DNA from: Adineta steineri
Taxonomy: Eukaryota; Rotifera; Eurotatoria; Adinetida; Adinetidae
Reading direction: 5' to 3'
Assembly (NCBI GenBank): GCA_905250115.1
Contig: CAJNOI010000007.1
Coordinates: forward strand, 301,049-365,048
DNA: 64,000 nucleotides
Shown here: piece by piece, positions 56,538-64,000 of the stretch
Layout of the letters: every line of letters begins with the position of its first letter
Numbering within the stretch: the first letter of the stretch is position 1
Position numbers and translations under genes: made by a program
Notes under the pieces: generated by a model
Told to the model about the DNA's origin: nothing
What the model saw: the letters and a program-made list of their open reading frames with translations, nothing else
Databases searched by the model: none

Positions 56538-59500
56538 TTTACAAATTTCGATTTTAAATGAATAACGTCGTATATATTCGTTTTATTGTTACGAGATAGC
56601 ACTAAATCAATAAGTAGATGAAGGTAACACCGCTGATAAAACGAAGAAAAAAATTATCAGTCTGACATTATTCACCATGATCGTTCTCTTATTGACAACA
56701 AATACAGAGTAAAATGGAAGCATGAGTAAATGGATAAATATGATCTATGGAAGAATAGAAAGAAATTGAAGAAGAACAGAATGATAAAATCAACACCACA
56801 ATGCGTCCTTTTTTTTTCTTTACAAGTATTGCCATTACATGATCTTCTATGGTAACGTATATAGGAGTCACTTCATATAGAATATGATCAATCCTACTCT
56901 AGCAAACATGTCAGATTCTGTTCAATTAAAAATATTTAATAAAGAGAAAAGTGTGATAACTTTTATCGCTGGTTACATTGAAAAATATTAGACCGTCGAG
57001 TTTTTAAAGATATTTTGAGGAGAATTATATAAAAAGAAGGCTGTGAGAAGATCACACCTTAAATTCAGTCGTGAACAACGAAACCGTTATTCGTTCGTAA
57101 GAATTGCTCCATTATATGAAGAAATGGTTCATTTAACATATATTATTCGTGTCTTTCTCTATCCTTCAGTTGCGTCTAAGCATAGAAATAGAGAAACTAG
57201 TTCTCTTTATCAGAAGTCTTTTCTCGAACACAATAGTGTCACGCAGTACTGAATACAAGAATTCATTTTTCCTTGTCTTTAAACTTTTGCTTATTATTCG
57301 AAAACGAGTAATTTGGAAAAATGCTTTAATCAATAAAAATTTATATATATCAATCAGAATTATATCCGAAGAATATTTGATTATTCATTCACAATTCAAA
57401 TGGAGGATATGTTCTTCTTTCCTGGAACACAAATGCAACGAAAGAATAAACACAAATATACACATACCATCTTCTCAATGATTGAAAAAGACAGAATTCG
57501 TATAAAAATATTTATGACACTTTCTTACTGCAATCTATTTCTATCTATAACTTTATAACATCCACTTATCAATCAAGAGATGAATAAAGCATTTCTCTTG
57601 AAATATTTATGAGTGTGCGTCATGTGTCACGAATGGATTTAACGAGTGGTCGCTCATTGTTGATGAAAATATTTTTCCTTTATTCAGTGGGTTTAAACGA
57701 TATCTGTTTACAATGAAACAGCGTGCCTCTGTTTGAAGAAAATGGTTTAACTTTCGTAGAATTCGAGAATTTTGACGGAGTACGTTCTCTAGAAATTAAT
57801 ATCATGACTTACATGTATGAGACAAAGAACTATTTATGGCAATTTCTGATAGAAGAGGCATTGGTGTCGATGGAATTACACTTTATTATATTTTCTATTT
57901 ATCAAGAATTGTATCGTTTTAATACAAAGTACACTCGGAGATACTCATCTATCAGAGAGAAGAAAAGTATTCATAATGTCAAAGTGTAACATGATATACA
58001 AGGTGTGCACAAAGAAGTAAGTATCTGAAAATAGGGTATGCAGCTGAAGCGCTCCATTCCCAGATGTACATAACATTGAGAGAGAAGAGGAAAAAAACTG
58101 AAAGAAGGTAGATAGAAAACAATAAATTGTGAAATAATACGTCAAATCGGAGCGATGTCAAAGAATATTCAAAAAAATACAACAAAGAAATATATACCAA
58201 CGAGCAACTGTTGAAATGTAGATGCAAATATCTCACTAATAAGACAAACCATCAGATAAGCATAAGATGAGTACTTCGCTTGAGTTCATCAGGTAAAAAT
58301 TTGCAACATTCTCAAATCAATATTAGTAGCTTTGAATGTTGATGTTAGCTGCAAGTTAACGATGATTGATATACTGCGTTGGAACTACACACAGTCGATT
58401 ACCATGCAAGCCACTCTTTATTGCATTCGATGAGTTATAGTAATACTACTACCGTTCTCAATAGCATTACCATCCGACGTCATTTTCATTAATTCCACAC
58501 CTCGAACATAACCGTCATTATCGTTTCATTCAATATTCGTCAAGATAAAAGACGATGGAAGGATGATTAATTTCGAACATAGGCAAAAGAAAAACAATTG
58601 TCAGGGTCGTCAAATGTGATGATATCTGATATAATGGGCACTACTTTATCATTTGAAGAAGAAATCGAAATAATAGTAAATCATCACAGATTGAATTACT
58701 ATTTGAATGACGTCAATAAATCAACTTTTATTATTATTAAACACGTCAAAAATGTGCTTTTTTTATAGAACTTAAAAAAAATCGGTGAGTGCGCTTATAT
58801 ATCTTGTAGAAGTATAGGTGTTACCTCTTTGTCACATTAATTCAATGGGTTACAACAGTTGGAAGGTGAAAAAAAGGATTAGTGCGTCACTTATGGACAG
58901 ACTGACAAACTAATAATGTGATTTCAAAGTATACATACAAGAAGAAAGGAATAAATGAAAAATAAATAACATCGTGACCATTTCACTCAAGGATGAGTAA
59001 CATACTATGGATTGTTACACTAGCACTTGCTGATGACTCATCGAGAAATTTGCAGCTGAAAGATGATTTTTCATTCTAGGCGAATTCATTTTGTTATCTG
59101 AAATAGTCATCGATATTCAAACAGAAATCTACATGGAATGGTGATTTATACTTTCCATGAATATATAAGCGAGATTGATAAAATCAATTTGTTCTCATAG
59201 AAACTCTTAAACGCATTTACGTATTAAATCTATTAATAGATTTCACTGATGATCGATTTGATAAGTTAATAAAAATGATCAATTGGTTATTAACATTATA
59301 ATTAATAAATATCTAACATAGAAAATATATATATTATGTCAAAGTTCCGCAACTTCAACAATGTTATTTATTGAAATTATAACTTTAATGTACATTCTTT
59401 TCGAAGTTATTTCGAATAATTTAATCAGATATCAATTACTAAGAAATTTATATCAATTTTTCAAAATACATAATTAAAATAAAGCTGTGAGCTTAAGAAT

Positions 59501-61204
59501 ATGTAGAACTATACAAATTACTGATGAACGATAAGATACATTGAATAAACAAAAACCCATTTATTATGGTCTGCTGTTAAATTATGGTATCATGAATTAC
59601 AGAGCACCTTCTTTTGTTTCCACTTATATTTATTTATTTTATATGCACCAGTAAGACTTTGAAGTGTGATTAATTCGCTTAATGAATTTAGTTCATCTTG
59701 TGTAACATTTTATATCTATAACTTTAGTATTCTACATACTTTCCGTATTTGATAAAAGTATTTCATTTTTATTTTCAAGATATATTCTATGTATTGCAGG
59801 TGATGATACTGGTAATCATAAGGAGAGATACGCTATACTATGGATGAAGACTTTCTATGCACACTTTTCAATAACCATCACTATACTCTATCAAAGCAAC
59901 TGAGATTTATATTGAACAAAGATCTTCAAAGTATCAGTGGAATAAAGTTTCATCGTTTCGAAATAATTTCTTTGATAATTATAAATATACATAGTTCTAT
60001 ATATTTTTAAACATACAACTTAACTTTACTTATGTGCTTTGAAAAATGAATAGAAATTTCTCGGTAGTTGATACTTGATGAAATCATTCAAAATAACTTC
60101 AGCCTTATACAGTCAAAGTTCAGCATGACATATATATGTACTTTTTTCACTAACAACTTTGTCATCAGTAATGAATGAGATACATGACTATAATTTACCA
60201 AACAATATTTTATTGATGAATCAAGTAATACGATTGTCAATAGATACTGATCTTTGTTCAATATTTTCTTATTTTTTATTGTAATATCAACTGAAAAACA
60301 TTAACACATTCTTTTTCAAACCTTACATTAGACATATGCTGCCAAGAAAATACAAAAATGATGATTTTTCCGTAAAAAAACAAGACAAAAAAAACATTTT
60401 TGATCATGAAACAGATATTATTTTTGATGTCTTTCATTTTCATTAATTAAAATGCAAATGTTTATTTTAATCAATAAAAATCAAATACATCAAAAATAAT
60501 ATCCGTCTCATCATTTTAACGCCACTTTCTTTATTTTTTATTAAGAAGAGCAGAAAATTTTCCACTCTTGGCCTTTGTTTATCAATTGATAGAAGTAACA
60601 ATAATATTCATTAATTGATTCATATAGAAAACAGTCGAAACAGCACTTTTTGAACATGATTTGCTAATGTATTTGTGTGTGGTGTATATTTAATAAAGTA
60701 CATCATATCCTTTAAAACACAGAATTTTCATCCAACGATTCGTCGAAAATCGTAAATTATATTTTATAACTTTGAGATACGTAAAAGTTGCTTTAGATTT
60801 TAATTCTTTACAGTAATTTTTTATCTTAGCAGAAATCTAGTTGTTTTGCAACGAATATATCGAAATTTGACAGATGCTAATACATTTTGCTTAAAATTCT
60901 ACATCTCTATGTATAAATAATCTATTATCAATCATTATATAGATATTCTCTGTCATACAAATGCTATAACCATCGACTTTTTGGTTAAGACGTCTAACAT
61001 TTTGCGTGTATTGTAATTGTTTTTGATTGAGATACACTTCCTGAAATAATTTATAAAATTGAAGTCATTACAAAGATTAAATTCTGTTTTTCATTTCTTT
61101 ATTAGTTTTTTTTCAATAAAATCAGTTGTAACAGTCTATACTGTCTTCATTTTGTGAATGTGAACATTTGAAGAGACTATAGTGCAACAAAAACGTAAAG
61201 AATA
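56538..61204. other. Long gene-poor region
   Basis: Almost 4.7 kb with no gene I can support. The left end holds the promoter of glycosyltransferase-like copy 2. Open frames near 57043-57481 and 57723-57989 lack splice sites and good starts. A short imperfect inverted repeat at 60406-60511 is listed separately. Nothing else stood out. Confidence 0.4.
60406..60511. repeat. Imperfect inverted repeat, 25-bp arms
   Basis: The arms at 60406-60430 (ATGAAACAGATATTATTTTT and five more bases) and 60487-60511 are inverted copies with two mismatches, parted by 56 bases. The RNA could fold into a stem-loop, and the DNA could be the remnant of a tiny foldback element. The right arm continues into AT-rich sequence without a clear target duplication. 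Confidence 0.5.
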
Positions 61205-62506
61205 TTGCCCAGTCGTCAAAATATGAACAAGCTTAAACTCATCGTTATCTTGGTCTTATTTGGGATTGTTCACACGCGTCAAATTGGTTCGATATCTGAC
61301 CATGTATTTAGTTATGCACTTTCAACAAACGATTTTTCGATAACATTTCAAAATATAACATCATGCAATGTTTGCATTTGTGCTGCTTTTATGTCTACAA
61401 TTAACTATGTAGCTATCAATTGTTATAAAACCAACAATACTTGTTTGTTGATAGCCTTTTCAGCTAATATTACAGGTATTATTTCATCCCAAAACAATTC
61501 GTTATACATTCTACCAGGTATGCCCATGCCGTTGGTTCCTGCAAATAGCTCTACTAGCCCATCCTCAACCAGTGCACCCCTTATCAATTCTACGCCAAAC
61601 AGCGCTAGTTCAACACCCACAAGTAATTCTTTATCAACTAGTGTCAGCTCAACAGTATCGACCAATACAAATTCTTCATCAAGCATCACTAGCTCTACAA
61701 CATCAACCAGTTCAAATTCTTCGTCAAGCATCCTTAATCCTTCAATGCCAAGTAATACAAACTCTTCATCAAGCAGTACTAACACTACAACATTAACCAG
61801 TTCAAATTCTTCGTCAAGCATCCTTAACCCTGCAGGACCAAGCAATATAGATTCTTCATCAAGCCAAACTAACTCTACAACATTAACCAATTCTAATTCT
61901 TCATCGACCATCCTTAATCCTGCAGGACCAAGCAATATAGATTCTTCATCAAGTGCCAGCACTAGTCCAACATCATCCAGTGCCAGCACTACTTTAGCGT
62001 CATCTAGTGCCAGTACTAGTCCAAAATCATCGAGTACCAGCACTGATTCAGCATCATCTAGTGCCGGCAATACTTTAGCGTCATCGAGTACCAGCACTAA
62101 TTCAGCATTATCCAGTGCCAGTACTAGTCCAACATCATCGAGTACCAGCACTAGTTTAGCATCATCCAGTGCCAGTACTACTTTAGGGTCATCTAGTGCC
62201 AGCAGTGATTCAGCATCATCCAGTGCCAGCACTACTTTAGCGTCATCTAGTGCCAGCACTAGTCTAACATCATCTAGTGCCAGCGCTGACTCAGCATCAT
62301 TCAGTGCTAGCACTAGTCCAACATCATCTAGTGCGAGCACTAGTTCAGCATCATCTAGTGCCAGCTCAAAAGCACCCGCTACCAGTTCAGTATCAAGTAG
62401 TAGTAGCTATAAATTAACTACTATTAGTTCTACATCAAGTACTGCTGCTAGCAGTTCGTCAACATGGCATTGGAATGGTATACCAGGCAATTACCCTTAT
62501 GGATAG
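61205..62506 (+). CDS. Secreted serine-rich mucin-like protein
   Basis: A single open frame of 433 codons. The second methionine (codon 7) is the likelier start, as it opens a standard signal peptide (KLKLIVILVLFGIVHT). Residues 25-105 form a small folded domain with four or five cysteines (SCNVCICAAF, NCYKTNNTC), of unknown family. From about 115 to 405 the chain is almost wholly Ser, Thr, Ala and Asn, in two tandem arrays, and should be heavily O-glycosylated. The end, STWHWNGIPGNYPYG, is aromatic and conserved-looking, with no membrane helix or GPI-type tail. It is probably a secreted coat, mucus or glue protein. Codon choice in the arrays keeps the opposite strand open for 305 codons, a by-product rather than a gene. 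Confidence 0.65.
   Translation: MPSRQNMNKLKLIVILVLFGIVHTRQIGSISDHVFSYALSTNDFSITFQNITSCNVCICAAFMSTINYVAINCYKTNNTCLLIAFSANITGIISSQNNSLYILPGMPMPLVPANSSTSPSSTSAPLINSTPNSASSTPTSNSLSTSVSSTVSTNTNSSSSITSSTTSTSSNSSSSILNPSMPSNTNSSSSSTNTTTLTSSNSSSSILNPAGPSNIDSSSSQTNSTTLTNSNSSSTILNPAGPSNIDSSSSASTSPTSSSASTTLASSSASTSPKSSSTSTDSASSSAGNTLASSSTSTNSALSSASTSPTSSSTSTSLASSSASTTLGSSSASSDSASSSASTTLASSSASTSLTSSSASADSASFSASTSPTSSSASTSSASSSASSKAPATSSVSSSSSYKLTTISSTSSTAASSSSTWHWNGIPGNYPYG
61706..61955 (+). repeat. 90-bp tandem array in the mucin-like gene
   Basis: Three units of 90 bp begin at 61706, 61796 and 61886 with ACCAGTTCAAATTCTTCGTC or close variants. Each encodes 30 residues with the core NSSSSILNPAGPSN. The second and third units are the most alike. 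Confidence 0.75.
61956..62369 (+). repeat. 27-bp tandem array in the mucin-like gene
   Basis: About fifteen units of 27 bp encode nine-residue repeats such as SSSASTSPT and SSSASTTLA. The core is TCATCTAGTGCCAGCACTAG with changes at a few fixed places; alternating third-position patterns suggest higher-order units of two or three repeats. Such arrays change length readily, so alleles may differ. Confidence 0.75.
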
Positions 62507-63433
62507 GGCATTGTCAATTTCTTAACACATTGATCCTTTACCAACTAGTTAATTTAAATCATTCATATTATAGTTTATAAACGTTGTTTACAGATTTTCT
62601 TATTTCTATAGTAGTAGTGCAGTAACAACTACAACTACAATAAGTATTACTATATGATATATACCGTGATTTACTACGCAATAATTTGATGCCTCTTATA
62701 TTTCTCGGAGAATTGAAAAATACCTAGTCACACTTTTTTATAAATCAGTTTCAAGAACAAAAAATATTTGTTGTAATCATTATTTAATTAATAAAACAGC
62801 TGTATCATTCGCTTCATTATTCGTTTGTTATAAATTTATGATTAGAATACCCGAAGTATAATACAAACTAGATAGGTAGCATGCGTTACAAATGAAAATC
62901 GTTTAGCTGAATTTTAAGGTTGTTAATCAAACGTTATTACTACGAATTGACGACACTTGTATAGAAAGTAAATTGTGAGAATACTACACACATGTCAATG
63001 TAATATCTCGAGGGTATGAGCGTGGTTGTAGTTAAGAGAAGAGATACTGACGCTCACTCTCAAGATGTTTCATAATTATTTCAATTATCAAAAATAAATC
63101 TTTAAGAAATTTTAATCTTTTGTTTTTAAGATTAACTTTTTGATAAGAAGTTTATTTGAAAAATCATCGCTACTACATTAATCAAACGAATATTGATTAT
63201 CCAAGTACATATTTTCAGATCTTTCGTATTATTGAAAATGGAAATTTTACAAAGATATTCAATTATGTTGAATAATAATTATTATGCATTTATCAATATC
63301 CGAATAAAGCATCATTCGTACAAAAAAACACAAAATGATCAGTAAAAAATGCGATAAGAAACATATTGTTAGTAAAGAATAAATACTGATAAGTAAGATG
63401 ATTAAAAAAAGACACAAAAACATTATTCGTTGA
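62507..63433. other. Intergenic region between convergent genes
   Basis: About 930 AT-rich bases between the stop of the mucin-like gene (+) and the stop of the partial gene (-). No coding signal or repeat. Confidence 0.5.
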
Positions 63434-64000
63434 TTATAATCGAGTTATTTTATTTGGAAGAGATGATGCTTGTGGAGGAGGATTGTTCGTTGTAGCAGAT
63501 GATGATGTCAGTGTACTATTAACAGCAGAAGGTGTTGTTGATGATGTTGATGGATAATGTTTTCGAACATAAAAACTAAATTCATTTGGTGATTGTTGTT
63601 GACAATCTGTATTCGTATTTGTTGATGCTAAACTCATTTGATCAACAACATATGAAAAATCATCATCATCTTCATCACTTGATGATGCTGATAAGACAGC
63701 GTCAGCTACAGGACGTAATCCAGCTGGATATGCTGGAGAATAATCATAATCACATCCTTCATTTGATATATCACTATTACTTGAATATTCAGTTTTAGGT
63801 GGCTTAGAATAACCTAATGGTGGACGAGCTGGGGGAGTAAGTTTCTTTCGGTAACGACCGGTTCGTGCTGATGGTGGACAATCACCACTTAATGATGGAT
63901 TCTTAATACGTTTTGTTCGTGATAATGAATTTGGTGGTGGTGATGTTGAAATAATTTCACTAACAATTGTTAAATCACTTGGTACTATTCGTATTGGTTG
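63434..64000 (-). CDS. 3' part of an unidentified gene, probably a cytoplasmic tail
   Basis: The minus strand is open from the window edge to a TAA at 63434, giving 188 residues; the start lies outside. The part seen is disordered: proline- and serine-rich with a basic patch (SLSRTKRIKN; GRYRKKLTPPARPPLGYSKP), a Tyr/Asp block (CDYDYSPAYPAGLRP), then a strongly acidic run, SASSSDEDDDDFSYVVDQMS, and a Ser/Thr-rich end. It looks like the tail of a receptor or adhesion protein, or of a regulatory protein; phosphorylation by acidic-directed kinases would be likely at SSSDEDDDD. No domain can be named. The exon is long and no splice site is needed within it. Confidence 0.6.
   Translation of the reverse strand, partial: QPIRIVPSDLTIVSEIISTSPPPNSLSRTKRIKNPSLSGDCPPSARTGRYRKKLTPPARPPLGYSKPPKTEYSSNSDISNEGCDYDYSPAYPAGLRPVADAVLSASSSDEDDDDFSYVVDQMSLASTNTNTDCQQQSPNEFSFYVRKHYPSTSSTTPSAVNSTLTSSSATTNNPPPQASSLPNKITRL

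Noticed and set aside
57723-57989. An 88-codon frame starting at GTG.
   Set aside because: No ATG start, no splice sites, no recognisable motif; kept as non-coding.
61423-62340. A 305-codon open frame on the strand opposite the mucin-like gene.
   Set aside because: It mirrors the Ser/Thr codon repeats of the real gene, which avoid antisense stops; it is a Leu-Ala-Asp-Val repeat with no independent start or splice context.

Overview
The window is nuclear DNA of a small-genome animal. It is AT-rich. Most introns are about 50-70 nt with GT-AG ends, and genes lie close together on both strands. The gene set is metazoan: SPARC, Na+/K+-ATPase beta subunit, synaptojanin with Sac and 5-phosphatase domains, an SLC22-type transporter, UTP11 and SRFBP1/BUD22. 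The compact introns, the F-box gene and repeated signs of spliced-leader trans-splicing fit a bdelloid rotifer best. That assignment is inference; no rRNA, tRNA or CRISPR was found, and no retrovirus-like or Polinton-like element was seen.

Layout. 0.2-3.8 kb: a PQ-loop membrane protein gene (+) convergent with an F-box gene (-). 4.7-9.9 kb: an accessory block holding three tandem copies of a small two-helix membrane protein gene, with a duplicated non-coding leader, a 302-bp TIR element with an exact 8-bp target duplication, a ~1-kb element with inverted ends, and an insertion that gave the third copy a new C terminus. 10-15 kb: a 27-exon gene for an unknown 1179-residue multi-pass protein. 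15-21 kb: mostly non-coding, with one newly modelled two-exon gene at 19.4-19.7 kb for a 75-residue, possibly mitochondrial protein. 20.9-30 kb: a coiled-coil/propeller-like gene (with a likely 9-nt microexon) and an SLC22 transporter. 30.3-38.2 kb: synaptojanin with two alternative 3' ends. 38.5-42.4 kb: a propeller-like gene and a proline-rich protein gene. 43.2-46.9 kb: SPARC and Na+/K+-ATPase beta. 48.2-51.1 kb: UTP11 and SRFBP1, 73 nt apart on the same strand, a likely trans-spliced operon of two ribosome-biogenesis genes. 53.8-56.5 kb: two convergent paralogues of a glycosyltransferase-like type II membrane protein. 61.2-62.5 kb: a secreted serine-rich mucin-like protein. 63.4 kb to the edge: the 3' part of an unidentified gene.

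Exon models were built by hand from splice sites and frame continuity. Every multi-exon model given closes in frame over its full length. Single-base errors in exon edges are possible. The strongest leads for new biology are the UTP11-SRFBP1 pair, the small membrane-protein array with its mobile elements, and the alternative synaptojanin tail.
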